Of a stretch of 64,000 bases of DNA, positions 1-8,141 are shown in pieces. This stretch comes from Aldehydirespirator sp965116965. GTDB lineage: Bacteria > Actinomycetota > Acidimicrobiia > Acidimicrobiales > Aldehydirespiratoraceae. Within the stretch, counting starts at the first letter, position 1. Each line of letters opens with the position of its first letter. Position numbers and translations under genes: made by a program. Below the pieces are notes generated by a model. That model worked only from the letters and a program-made list of their open reading frames with translations, did no database searches and was not told the DNA's origin. The stretch is taken from positions 3,534,001 through 3,598,000 of the forward strand of contig OZ220743.1 of assembly GCA_965116965.1 (NCBI GenBank). Direction: 5' to 3'.

Positions 1-348
1 ACCCCCAAAGGCCGCGCCCGTTTCGGCAACAGGTGCCGCAGCTGCCCCGTGCGCAGCCGCTGCACCACCGCCGCCAACGGCAGAACCATCAAGCTGCACC
101 CACACCACGACCTCCTCGCCGCAGCCCGAGCCCAGGCCAGAACCCGACGGTTCCACGACGCCTACACCAAACACCGCCCCATGGCCGAGCGCACCATCGC
201 ATGGCTCGTCAGAAACAACCGAAGATGCCCCTACACAGGCGCCCGAAAGAACCGCCACTGGCTCACGCTGCGAGCCGCCGCAGTCAACCTCGCGCGCCTC
301 ACCAGCCTCGGCCTGCACCACAACGGCACCAACTGGGCCATCGCCTGA
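1..348 (+). pseudogene. Transposase C-terminal remnant (DDE type, IS1182/IS5-like)
   Basis: The reading frame is open from the window edge to a TGA at 346-348, so at least the N-terminal part lies outside the window. The visible 115 residues contain a Cys cluster of the form C-x2-C-x4-C-T near residues 12-22, and then a stretch (KHRPMAERTIAWLVRNN, followed by a Tyr-Thr-Gly-x-x-Lys-Asn motif) typical of the C-terminal end of IS1182/IS5-type DDE transposases. The 150 bases after the stop are extremely C-rich on this strand and then join the ATPase gene that follows, whose normal N-terminus is missing. I read this as an IS end that clipped the neighbouring gene. Whether the complete transposase is intact upstream cannot be seen. 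Confidence 0.6.
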
Positions 349-512
349 CCCGCCCAGGCCGGCCCGGCCCCCGCCGGCGCCGACCCCCACCGCCAAAACC
401 CCGACCCCAGCGCCCACCCCAACCCGCCGAGACCCCAACCGGCGCCGCCGGCCGACAACCACAACCACCCGCCCACACCAAACAGCCTGCCTGACCGCCA
501 CCACCGGACGAC

Positions 513-1649
513 TTGCTCAGCGGTCTCCTAGGTCCGTTGACGGTTCTGGTCGGGCCGAACGGCTCCGGGAAGACCAACGTGTTGGGAGTGCTGAGATTCC
601 TGGCATCCACCGTGCGGTTCGACCTCGCCGCCGCCATCGACGCAGCGGGGGGATATCCCTATGTCCTACGACAGGACGGCCGAGGGCCATCATCAAGGGT
701 TGTTCTGGGTGTGGAGGGCATCGTCACAACCCATGCGAGCCACGGCGCGCCGGACGAGTATGAGCTGAAGTTCTATCGAAGCACCAGTGACCAGCTCATT
801 CGCGAGGAGTCGTTCGTGTGGAAGCGGACGCCTGGACAGGGCCGACGCCTCACGGTGAAGGGCACAAAAGTCGAGTTCGGCGCTGACGGTTTGGACGACG
901 GCAACCGCGAGACCCGGCAGCTCGCCGACCGGCAGACGACAGGACTGGCGACGCTCCCCGACTGGTCCGATGAGGAAGGCGGCGAGGGAATCCGCCTGCT
1001 AGCAGACTTCCTGTCGGGCATTCGGATCCTTGAGCCCGACATGGAGGCGGCCCGCCGGCCGTCGAGGATCATCCCGGGACCCCTAGCCGACGACGCCAGC
1101 AACCTGGCCGCGGCACTGCACAACCTCTCCCTAGCGGAGCCGGACTCCTTCGCAATACTCGTTGACGAGGTTAGGGCATGCCTTCCGGGTCTTGATTCAA
1201 TCGAGTTCGAACTGCTCGGCGGGTCCAGCCGCGCCGTAATGGTGGTGCTGCGTGAACATGGTGTGCGAATGCCGATCGAGCTTGCTGACGCCTCCTTCGG
1301 CACAGTGCGGCTGCTTGCTCTGCTAACAGCATTGCACGAACCGGACCAGCCGCCGTTCACGGCAATCGAGGAAGCCGACCATGGCCTGCACCCCTACGCG
1401 CTGGATCTCTTCGTAGAACGGCTGCGGGCCGCTTCGGAGCACACTCAGTTGCTTGCAACCACGCACGCTCCCACGTTCGTCAACCGCCTACGTCCACGAG
1501 AGCTCGTCGTGTGCGACCGCGACCCTGCTACGGGCACGTCGAAGATTCCCGCCATGCATAGCTATGAGATCGTCCGACGCGAGAAACGGTCAGAGTACGG
1601 TCTCGGCGAACTCTGGTTCGCGGGCGCGTTGGGCGGCGTCCCCCACTAG
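513..1649 (+). CDS. AAA_21-type ATPase (SMC/RecF-like), N-terminus clipped
   Basis: Predicted ATPase of the AAA_21/RecF-like group. Walker A GPNGSGKT is at residues 14-21, an ABC-signature-like SFGTVR at 261-266, Walker B with the IEEADHGLHP box at 282-294, and a TTHAP switch-like His near 316-320. The family normally starts with about 20 residues of beta strand (a L-x-I-x-N-F-K type motif) before GPLTVLVGPN; these are absent, and an in-frame stop lies at 492-494, just after the IS remnant. The TTG at 513 is therefore only the best remaining start. Eight bases separate it from a TOPRIM/DUF4276-like gene, a pairing typical of OLD-like and PARIS-like nuclease systems. An anti-phage or DNA-damage role is inferred from this pairing, and the truncation may have inactivated it. 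Confidence 0.75.
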   Translation: MLSGLLGPLTVLVGPNGSGKTNVLGVLRFLASTVRFDLAAAIDAAGGYPYVLRQDGRGPSSRVVLGVEGIVTTHASHGAPDEYELKFYRSTSDQLIREESFVWKRTPGQGRRLTVKGTKVEFGADGLDDGNRETRQLADRQTTGLATLPDWSDEEGGEGIRLLADFLSGIRILEPDMEAARRPSRIIPGPLADDASNLAAALHNLSLAEPDSFAILVDEVRACLPGLDSIEFELLGGSSRAVMVVLREHGVRMPIELADASFGTVRLLALLTALHEPDQPPFTAIEEADHGLHPYALDLFVERLRAASEHTQLLATTHAPTFVNRLRPRELVVCDRDPATGTSKIPAMHSYEIVRREKRSEYGLGELWFAGALGGVPH

Positions 1650-1657
1650 TACGCGAT

Positions 1658-2311
1658 ATGGCTCAACCGACTAGGCGTCACCAGCCCGGCCGCGCGGCCG
1701 TGCTCCTCTTCGGCGAGAGCCGTAACGATCGGCTCGCCATTGTCCGGCTGATCGAGGCGCTCTGTCCCGAACTGGCTGGGAGGGTACGGGAACGACCGCA
1801 TCCCGTTTCCCTAAGCAGATCGGCCTCACCACGCTCGGTGTCGGGCTGGATCGGGCGCATCGCGGATGCCGTCTCCAGCCACGTTCAGCCTGTCGTTTGC
1901 GTCTTCGTGCATCGAGACGCAGACGGACCCGATCCAGGCGGACAACTCCATCGGGAAACCCAGGTGGCACTCCGACATGCTGGCATTACGGGCGCACACG
2001 CCGTTGTCCCCGTGGAGGAGATCGAGGCTTGGTGGATGCTGTTCCCCGACGCGACCGAGCGACTGCGCCGCTCCTGGCGAGGGACGCTGCAACGAGCCCA
2101 CCGCGATTGGGATACGGTTCGAGACCCCAAGGAAGAGTTGAAGCGGCAGACTCGCCGCGGAAACCGGAGGCACGCCTACTCCGAGGCGGACTCCCCTAGT
2201 GTCGCCCGCCATGTTGCGGCAGCAATAGCTGATGGCACGACGACCGTCGGCCGCAGTCGGTCCTACGAGCGATTCGCCGCTGCCGTTAGGGAGTGCTGCA
2301 CCGCCGCATAG
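1658..2311 (+). CDS. TOPRIM-fold DUF4276-like protein, partner of the AAA ATPase
   Basis: This 217-residue protein shows the acidic TOPRIM pattern: a first glutamate in LLFGES (E20), a DxD pair in HRDADG (D87, D89), and the EEIEAWW motif (residues 120-126) that is common in DUF4276 proteins. A PKEELKR motif follows. TOPRIM partners of AAA_21 ATPases are usually nucleases or effector subunits in defence systems. It is encoded 8 nt after the ATPase on the same strand, so the two are almost certainly co-transcribed. The family assignment rests on motif recall. The TOPRIM acidic triad is directly visible; nuclease activity is inference. Confidence 0.65.
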   Translation: MAQPTRRHQPGRAAVLLFGESRNDRLAIVRLIEALCPELAGRVRERPHPVSLSRSASPRSVSGWIGRIADAVSSHVQPVVCVFVHRDADGPDPGGQLHRETQVALRHAGITGAHAVVPVEEIEAWWMLFPDATERLRRSWRGTLQRAHRDWDTVRDPKEELKRQTRRGNRRHAYSEADSPSVARHVAAAIADGTTTVGRSRSYERFAAAVRECCTAA

Positions 2312-2326
2312 CGAGAGCCAGCACCC

Positions 2327-3124
2327 CTACATCTCCGCCGACACCGTGCCCACGCCTTCGATCTCGGCGTGCAGCTTGTCGCCGGGGGCCAGCGGCCGCA
2401 TGGGGCAGAGGGAGCCGGTCATGATGGTCTCGCGTGCCTGTAGCGGGGTGCCTCGCTGACTCATGGTGTCGGCCAGCCACAGCACCGAGTTCAACGGGTT
2501 GCCCAGGCAAGCCGCGCCGGAGCCGGTGGCGGCCGCCTTCCCGTTGACTGCCAACTGCATCTCGACCCGGCGCAGATCGACCGCTCCCAGCGGCACCGGG
2601 CGGGTGCCGAGCACGTAGAGGCCGGCGCCGGCGTTGTCGGCGATCATGTCAGTGCTGGTGATGTTCCAGCCGACGATGCGGCTGTCGACGATCTCGAACG
2701 CGGGGAGCACGTAGGCCGTGGCGCTGATCACGTCGGCCACGGTGTGCTGGCCCTTGTCCAGGTCGGCGCCGAGGACCACCGCCACCTCGACCTCCACCCG
2801 CGGCTCGATCAGCCCGGCGCCGCCGATGTCGTCGCCGTCGGTGCGGCAACGGTCCGCGAACAGCACGCCCCAGATGGGCTCGTCCATGGCGAGCTGCGCC
2901 TGGACGGCGCGGTTGGTCAAGCCCACCTTGTGCCCGCTCACCCGGCGGCCGGCGGCCAGCCAGTGCTCGGTGTTCAGATGCTGCACGGCGTACCCGGCCT
3001 CAGGGCCGGCCGCTTCGAGGCCGGGCAGATCCCGCACCGGATCGCAGGGCACGCCGGCGACCAGCGCGTCCCGCAGCTGCCCGGCCGCCGCCGCGAGCAC
3101 ATCGGGCTGAGGCAATCGTGTCAC
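2327..3124 (-). CDS. 2-keto-4-pentenoate hydratase / oxalocrotonate decarboxylase family (MhpD-like)
   Basis: The 265-residue protein matches the MhpD/fumarylacetoacetate-hydrolase-like fold. Recognisable blocks are SGHKVGLTN, DEPIWGVLF, the metal-ligand region RVEVEVAVVLG (E-x-E pattern), and the C-terminal GNPLNSVLWLADTMSQRG. Enzymes of this group hydrate 2-oxopent-4-enoate or decarboxylate 2-oxohex-3-enedioate using Mg2+/Mn2+ in meta-cleavage pathways. The start is a GTG. It is the last gene of the minus-strand formate dehydrogenase locus, 75 bp after the FDH iron-sulfur subunit. No other meta-cleavage gene is present nearby, so the physiological substrate is unknown. Confidence 0.82.
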   Translation of the reverse strand: MTRLPQPDVLAAAAGQLRDALVAGVPCDPVRDLPGLEAAGPEAGYAVQHLNTEHWLAAGRRVSGHKVGLTNRAVQAQLAMDEPIWGVLFADRCRTDGDDIGGAGLIEPRVEVEVAVVLGADLDKGQHTVADVISATAYVLPAFEIVDSRIVGWNITSTDMIADNAGAGLYVLGTRPVPLGAVDLRRVEMQLAVNGKAAATGSGAACLGNPLNSVLWLADTMSQRGTPLQARETIMTGSLCPMRPLAPGDKLHAEIEGVGTVSAEM

Positions 3125-3164
3125 TGGTCCAGCTCCTTCCGTCAGACCTCAGGGCAACTGCCCG

Positions 3165-3213
3165 TCACTCGCCGTGGCCTACTCTCGGCGGAACCCGCGT
3201 CACTCGCCGTGGA
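3165..3213. repeat. 15-bp direct repeat at the 3' end of the FDH iron-sulfur gene
   Basis: The sequence CGTCACTCGCCGTGG occurs at 3165-3179 and again at 3199-3213. The second copy covers the stop codon of the FDH iron-sulfur subunit. The intervening 19 bases are non-coding. It could be a duplication scar left when the FDH alpha gene was split or moved, but that is inference. Confidence 0.5.
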
Positions 3214-4060
3214 CGTACTGCCAGCCGAAGCGGCCCTTGATGCAGAGATGGCCGCTGGTCACCGAATGGTCGGCGGGCGAGGTGACCTTCACGATCCGTT
3301 CGTCCTGCACGTGCAGATCGAGGTTGCAGCCCACCCCACAGTAGGAGCACACCGTGCGGGTCACGGTCTGGTCCTCCGGGCGCCACTCCCCCACCTGGCG
3401 CAGGTCGTACTCCGTCTTGAACTGGAGTGCGCCGGTGGGGCAAACCCCCACGCAGTTGCCGCAGTACACGCAGGCCGAGTCGGGCAGCGTCACGTCGAAC
3501 TCGGTGGAGATCCGGGCGTCGAAGCCCCGGCCGGCCACCGCTATGGCGAAAGTGTGCTGGGCGTCGTCGCCGCAGGCCTCCACGCACTTGTAGCACAGCA
3601 CGCACTTGGAGTAGTCCCGGATGTAGAGCTCGTCCTGGACCTTGACCGGCTCGTCGACCCGCTCTACCGGATGGTCCTCATCGCTGTAGCGGTCGGGGTC
3701 GGCACCGTAGGCCCTCATCCAGTAGTGCAGATCGTCGGCCTGACTCAGATCGACCCCCGAGCCCAGGAACTCCAGCACCATCCGGCGGCTGTGACGAACC
3801 CGGGGAGTGTCGGTCTGGACGACCATCCCCTCCTCAGCCGGCCGGGAGCACGACGGCACCAGGGCCCGGGAACCCTCCAGCTCCACCACGCACACCCGGC
3901 ACACGTTGACCGGGGTCAGGTTCTCGGCCCAGCACAGCGTCGGGGTGTCGATGCCGGCCTGGACGCAGGCGGCGTGGATGGTGGAGCCCCCGGCCACCTC
4001 CACGGGCTTCCCGTCGATGGTGAGCGTGACCGCGGTCTCGGTGAGTGTCGTATCGGTCAT
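3200..4060 (-). CDS. Formate dehydrogenase iron-sulfur subunit (detached N-terminal part of FdsA/FdhA)
   Basis: This protein equals the N-terminal third of a NAD-dependent FDH alpha chain, encoded alone. From ATG 4060 (286 aa) it has a plant-type [2Fe-2S] domain (C43, C54, C57, C71), two [4Fe-4S] ferredoxin motifs (C153-C163 and C197-C207), and then the Molybdop_Fe4S4 domain (C238, C241, C245, C273, with Lys275 of the CIKG motif). It stops eleven residues after CIKG, where the Mo-bisMGD domain would normally continue. That missing domain is a separate gene about 4 kb upstream in the same run (6171-8099). The likely role is to wire electrons from the molybdenum site to the FMN/NAD subunit encoded immediately upstream. 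A longer frame starts at 4165, but those residues come from a dispersed repeat; ATG 4060 has a GGAG upstream. Confidence 0.85.
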   Translation of the reverse strand: MTDTTLTETAVTLTIDGKPVEVAGGSTIHAACVQAGIDTPTLCWAENLTPVNVCRVCVVELEGSRALVPSCSRPAEEGMVVQTDTPRVRHSRRMVLEFLGSGVDLSQADDLHYWMRAYGADPDRYSDEDHPVERVDEPVKVQDELYIRDYSKCVLCYKCVEACGDDAQHTFAIAVAGRGFDARISTEFDVTLPDSACVYCGNCVGVCPTGALQFKTEYDLRQVGEWRPEDQTVTRTVCSYCGVGCNLDLHVQDERIVKVTSPADHSVTSGHLCIKGRFGWQYVHGE

Positions 4061-4109
4061 CCGAGGCTCCGCGGACGAGTGACCATGCGTCGCGGTGAGG
4101 CGTATTGTC

Positions 4110-4211
4110 TCCCGCTCCTGTTCGCTACGCTCACGGGCCGCTCGGGCCACGGCCTCGCTCGGCACCTCCGGAAAATCCTCATCGACTGCCGCCCGTCCGC
4201 TCGGCCTCTGG
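4110..4211 (-). repeat. Dispersed ~100-bp element, copy 1
   Basis: Read on the minus strand the element begins with CCAGAGGCCGAGCGG and ends with GCGAACAGGAGCGGGA. Here it overlaps the 3' end of the FDH NuoEF-type gene, supplying its last residues (PEAERTGGSR) and stop, and it ends about 50 bp before the iron-sulfur subunit start. Inside is an ATG-initiated frame reading RARPWPERPVSVANRSG. Confidence 0.75.
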
Positions 4212-5972
4212 GGAGGGCGCCGACGCTATCAGGCCCAGGTCCAGGGCGGAGCGGACCGCCGACGCCGCAGTGTGGCCCAGGCCGCAGATGGAGGCGTCCA
4301 CCATGACCTCGGCCATCTCGTCGATCAAGGCCCGGCGGGCCGGCGACAGCGACCCTCGCCTCTGCATCTGAACCAGCGTCTCATGCTGGCGCACCGCTCC
4401 CACCCGGCACGGCACACACTGCCCGCACGACTCGTTGCGGAAGAACTCGGCGATGCGCACCACGACGTCGGTCATGTCGTCCGACGTGTCGAAGGCCATC
4501 ACCACGCCCGAGCCGAGGGTGGTGCCCGCGGCCCTGGTGTCTTCCAGCGTCAGCGGCAGCCCGAGCGAATCGGGGCCGACGAACGATCCGGCCGCGCCGC
4601 CCATCAGCACCGCCTGCAGCTCGCCGTTGCCGGCGACGCCACCCGCCAACTCCAGCAGGTCGCCCAGAGTCGTGCCGAACGGCACCTCGTAAAGGCCGGG
4701 GCGGCCGACCTTCCCCGACAGGCACAGCAGCTTGGTGCCCGGCGACCGTTCGGTCCCCCGGCTGCGGTAGGCGTCGGGACCCTCGAGGATGATGTCGAGA
4801 ACGTTCAGCAGGGTTTCGGGATTGTTGATGGCGGTGGGCTCGCCGAACAGGCCGTGGGTGGTGGGGAACGGCGGCTTGTTGCGGGGCTCTCCCCGGAACC
4901 CCTCTAGCGAGTTGAACAGGGCAGTCTCCTCGCCGCAGATGTAGGCGCCCGCCCCCCGCCAGATGGCTATGTCGAAGTCGTGGCCGGTGCCGGCCGCGTC
5001 GGTGCCGAGCAGCCCCGCGGCCCGGGCCGCATCGATGGCTCCCTGAAGTCGGGCGGTGGCCAGCGGGTACTCGCCGCGGATGTAGATCCAGCCGTTGACC
5101 GCGCCGGTGGCCAGACCGGCGATGGTCATGGTCTCGATCACCGCGAACGGGTCTTGCTCCATGACTATGCGGTCCTTGAATGTGCCCGGCTCGGACTCGT
5201 CGCAGTTGGCCACCACGTGCTTGGGCCGTCCGGTCTCGCCGGCCACGGCCCGCCACTTCACCCCGGTGGGGAAGGCAGCTCCGCCCCGTCCCGACAGCCC
5301 CGAGGCGGCCACCGCCTCAAGCACTGCCTCAGCGCCCATCTCACCGGCCCGGCGCAGCGCCCGGTAGCCGCCGTGGGCGAGGTAGGACTCCAGCAACTCG
5401 GGGTCGGCCACGCCGATGCGGCGCAGCAGTCGCAGCGACTCGTCGCCGGCCTGAAGCAGTTCGAAGGGCTCGTCGTCGGCGGGCACATGATCGGGCCGTC
5501 CCCCGGCGCCCTGCACGAACAGCGCGGGAGCGCGCTCGCACTGGCCCAGGCACGGCCCCAGATGCACATGGCCGCCCGACGCCCGCACCGAGGCGGCCAG
5601 GTCGTCGTATCCCGCGATCTGGCAGGCCGCGTCGACGCACACGTGGAAGGTGTCGCCGTCGTGGTCGGGAGGCTCGGTGCGGAACAGGTCGTAGAACGTG
5701 GCCACGCCGTACGCCTCGGCCGGTGGCACGTCCAGAACCTCGGCCACGTAGTTGATGCCGCCCGGGCTGATCCAGCCGGCCTCGTTCTGGAGGGCGTGCA
5801 GCGCGGGCAGCAGGAAGTGGCGGCGCTCACGGCGCCGGGCCGTGCCGGAGGTGTACAGCCTCTCGGTCTCGGGACGCACCACCGGGTCCACCCCCCTGGC
5901 GCGCAGCGCGGCATCGACCGCGGCGGCCTCGGCATAAGTGGCGCGGTCCGCGCCCAGGTAGATATCGGTCAT
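4179..5972 (-). CDS. NAD-dependent formate dehydrogenase beta subunit, NuoE-NuoF fusion
   Basis: A 597-residue fusion of an FdsG/NuoE-like and an FdsB/NuoF-like domain. The first part carries the thioredoxin-fold [2Fe-2S] ligands C112, C117, C141 and C145. The second part has the FMN/NADH-binding SGRGGAAFPTGVKW motif near residue 240, the CDESEPGTFKDR block, and the [4Fe-4S] site ESCGQCVPCRVG toward the C-terminus. This subunit passes electrons from the FDH iron-sulfur chain to NAD+. It sits between the catalytic subunit gene (upstream, 6171-8099) and the detached iron-sulfur subunit gene (downstream, 3200-4060). The C-terminal ten or so residues are encoded by a copy of the ~100-bp dispersed element, so the native terminus was probably replaced. 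Confidence 0.88.
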   Translation of the reverse strand: MTDIYLGADRATYAEAAAVDAALRARGVDPVVRPETERLYTSGTARRRERRHFLLPALHALQNEAGWISPGGINYVAEVLDVPPAEAYGVATFYDLFRTEPPDHDGDTFHVCVDAACQIAGYDDLAASVRASGGHVHLGPCLGQCERAPALFVQGAGGRPDHVPADDEPFELLQAGDESLRLLRRIGVADPELLESYLAHGGYRALRRAGEMGAEAVLEAVAASGLSGRGGAAFPTGVKWRAVAGETGRPKHVVANCDESEPGTFKDRIVMEQDPFAVIETMTIAGLATGAVNGWIYIRGEYPLATARLQGAIDAARAAGLLGTDAAGTGHDFDIAIWRGAGAYICGEETALFNSLEGFRGEPRNKPPFPTTHGLFGEPTAINNPETLLNVLDIILEGPDAYRSRGTERSPGTKLLCLSGKVGRPGLYEVPFGTTLGDLLELAGGVAGNGELQAVLMGGAAGSFVGPDSLGLPLTLEDTRAAGTTLGSGVVMAFDTSDDMTDVVVRIAEFFRNESCGQCVPCRVGAVRQHETLVQMQRRGSLSPARRALIDEMAEVMVDASICGLGHTAASAVRSALDLGLIASAPSPEAERTGGSR

Positions 5973-6012
5973 GCCGCCTTACTCCCAGCCGATCCCCGTC
6001 CGGCGCTTTCCC

Positions 6013-6059
6013 GAATTGGCAGCAGAATGCACGCATACCGTGCACAACGCTGCCAATTC
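6013..6059. repeat. 47-bp palindrome, GAATTGGCAGC type
   Basis: Perfect 11-bp outer arms GAATTGGCAGC / GCTGCCAATTC surround an interior that again contains TGCAC / GTGCA. It lies between FDH catalytic and NuoEF genes, which are on the same strand, so it could form a hairpin in the operon transcript. There is no U tract. Confidence 0.85.
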
Positions 6060-6083
6060 GCCGACCGCGGCCAGCACTCCTCC

Positions 6084-6130
6084 GAATTGGCAGCAGAATG
6101 CACGCATACCGTGCACAACGCTGCCAATTC
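6084..6130. repeat. 47-bp palindrome, GAATTGGCAGC type, second adjacent copy
   Basis: Identical to the copy at 6013-6059, repeated after a 24-bp spacer of different sequence. The two hairpins fill most of the 198-bp gap between the two FDH genes. Confidence 0.85.
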
Positions 6131-6170
6131 CGGCCGGGGTTGGGGCTCGGGACGGCGGGTCGGTCATGCG

Positions 6171-8099
6171 CTAGACGGGGGCGTGCTCCGGTTCGAGCTT
6201 CGAGATGCGGATGGCGGCCGCCTTGAATTCTGCCGTGCCCGAGCGAGGGTCCCACTCGTCGTTGGTCAGCACGTTGGCGTCCACCAGCTCCGGGAAATGG
6301 AAGGTCGTGAATGTCAGGCCCGCCGGGATGTCGGGCTGGAGGCGCACGTCCATCTCCACCGAGCCGCGGGGTGAGCTCACCAGCACCCGCTCGCCGTCGG
6401 CGATGCCGAGTTCGGCCGCGTCGGCTGGGTTGACGTCGAGGGCATCGCCGTAGCGGATAGGCGAGGCATAGCCGCCCGACTGGACCCCGGTGTTGTAGGA
6501 GTCGAGCGCCCGGCCGGTGGTGAGCCGCAGCGGGAACTCGTCGGAGAGCCGCTCCTTGGGCGGAGCGTGATGGGTGACGCTGAACGGCGCCGGATCCCGG
6601 CCCTCCAGGTCGTCGGCCCACAGCCAGCCGTGGAGGAACTCCGAGCCGGGATCGTCCTCGCTAACGCAGGGCCACTGGATGCCGCCGGACTCCTCCAGCC
6701 GCTCCCAGGACATGCCTGTATGCATCGGCGACAGCGACCGCATCTCGTCCCACAGGTCCTGGGGTCCGGGACGGCCCCAGTCGGCACCGAGGCGGCGGGC
6801 CAGATCGCCGATGATGTCGATGTCGTGGCGGGCCTGGCCGGGGGGCGGCACCGCAGGACGGACCCGCTGCACCCGCCGCTCACTGGAGGTGACCGTGCCC
6901 TCGGACTCGGCCCACGCCACCGAAGCCGGCAGCACCACGTCAGCCATCTCCGCGGTGCGGGTCATGAAGATGTCCTGCACAATCAGGATGTCGAGCCCGG
7001 CCAGCAGCTTGCGGGCGTGCTCGACGTCGGCCTCGGAGTCGGCCGGGTTCTCGCCGATCACGTAGCAGGCTCGCAGCTCGCCGGCCTCCATCGCCTCGAA
7101 CATCAGCGTCAAGTGCTTGCCGGGCACGCCGTTGAGCTCGGTGCCGTAGACGGCCTCGAACTTGGCTCGCACCTCGTCGTCGGCCACATCCTGGAATCCG
7201 GGGAACTTGTTGGGTATGGCGCCCATGTCGCCGCCGCCCTGCACGTTGTTCTGACCCCGGAGGGGGCACAGACCCGAGCCCCAGCGGCCCACGTGGCCGG
7301 TGAGCAGGGCCAGGTTGCAGAGCGACACCACGTTGTCGACCGCGTTGTGGTGCTCGGTGATGCCCAGGGTCCAGAGGATCTGAGCCTTGGGTGCGGTGGC
7401 GTAGGCGTGGGCCATCTCCCGGATGGCCTCGGCCGGCACTCCGGTCTGTTCGGCCGCCCAATCGAGGGTGTACGACTCGACATGGGCCGCGTAGGCCTCG
7501 AAGCCCTGGGTTGCGTGGGCGATGAAGTCGGGATCGTGCAACCCGGCGTGGATGATCTCGCGCCCCATGGCGTTGGCCAGCGCGATGTCCGTACCGACCG
7601 ACAGCCCCAGCCACCGGTCGGCGAATTTGGCCGAGGACGTGCGCCGGGGGTCGATGGCGTACATCCGGGCGCCGTTGCGGAGGCTCTTGAGGACGTGGTG
7701 GAAGAAGATCGGGTGGGCCTCACGGGCGTTGGAGCCCCACAGCAGGATGACGTCGGCCTGCTCGACCTCTGCGTACGAGGAGGTCCCGCCCCCCGCTCCG
7801 AACACTGTCGCCAGACCGACGACGGAAGGAGCGTGTCAAGTTCGGTTGCAGGAGTCGATGTTGTTCGACCCGATTGCAGTGCGGATGAACTTCTGGGCGG
7901 CGTAGTTCATCTCGTTGGTTGCCTTCGAGCAGCTGAACATGCCGAAGCCGTCCGGTCCGTGGCGGTCGAGGACGGCCCGGAAGCCGTCGGCCGCCCGGTC
8001 GAGGGCCTCGTCCCAGGTGGCGGGACGCAGCCTCCCGTTGTCGCGCACCATCGGAGTGGTCAGCCGCGGCAGCCGCTTGTCGCGTGATCGTCCGCCCAT
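6171..8099 (-). CDS. Formate dehydrogenase catalytic subunit, selenocysteine-containing (Mo/W-bisMGD)
   Basis: The frame runs from ATG 8099, with a strong AAGGAGG upstream, to a TGA at 7838-7836. It then continues in the same frame to 6171: 642 residues if TGA is read as selenocysteine at position 88. The context is SCNRT-Sec-HAPSVVGLATVFG, which aligns with the catalytic Sec/Cys-His motif of FDHs such as E. coli FdhF. Downstream are the molybdopterin-binding blocks WGSNAREAHPIFFHH, GITEHHNAVDN, GRWGSGLCPLRGQNNVQGGGDMG, and the C-terminal TTGRALDSYNTGVQSGG region. The protein begins after the usual Fe4S4 domain (which is encoded separately at 3200-4060), directly at the LTTPMVRDNGRLRPATWDEALD block. 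It would oxidise formate to CO2. An automatic annotator would split it in two at the TGA. Confidence 0.88.
7794..7833 (-). promoter_or_regulatory. SECIS-like element directly after the in-frame TGA
   Basis: The bases after UGA fold into two stacked helices: an outer stem CGCUCC / GGAGCG (7833-7828 with 7799-7794) and an inner hairpin GUCGUC-GGUCU-GGCGAC (7823-7807). The inner loop GGUCU begins 19 nt after the UGA. That loop sequence and distance match, as I remember it, the SelB-binding SECIS loop of E. coli fdhF. It therefore supports decoding of the UGA as selenocysteine. Confidence 0.85.
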
Positions 8100-8141
8100 T
8101 TGCCCCTTTCCTCCTTGCTGTTCTGAGCCTGCCCTCGAGCG

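Noticed and set aside
2744..4306. Long plus-strand ORF (520 aa) antisense to the FDH and MhpD genes
   Set aside because: Composition is that of a shadow frame in GC-rich DNA (His/Gly/Arg/Val rich, no motif), and the minus strand holds clear enzymes.
7836..7838. TGA as a pseudogene-making nonsense mutation in FDH
   Set aside because: It sits exactly at the Sec position, the downstream frame is intact for 544 more codons, and a SECIS-like hairpin with the GGUCU loop follows at the expected distance.
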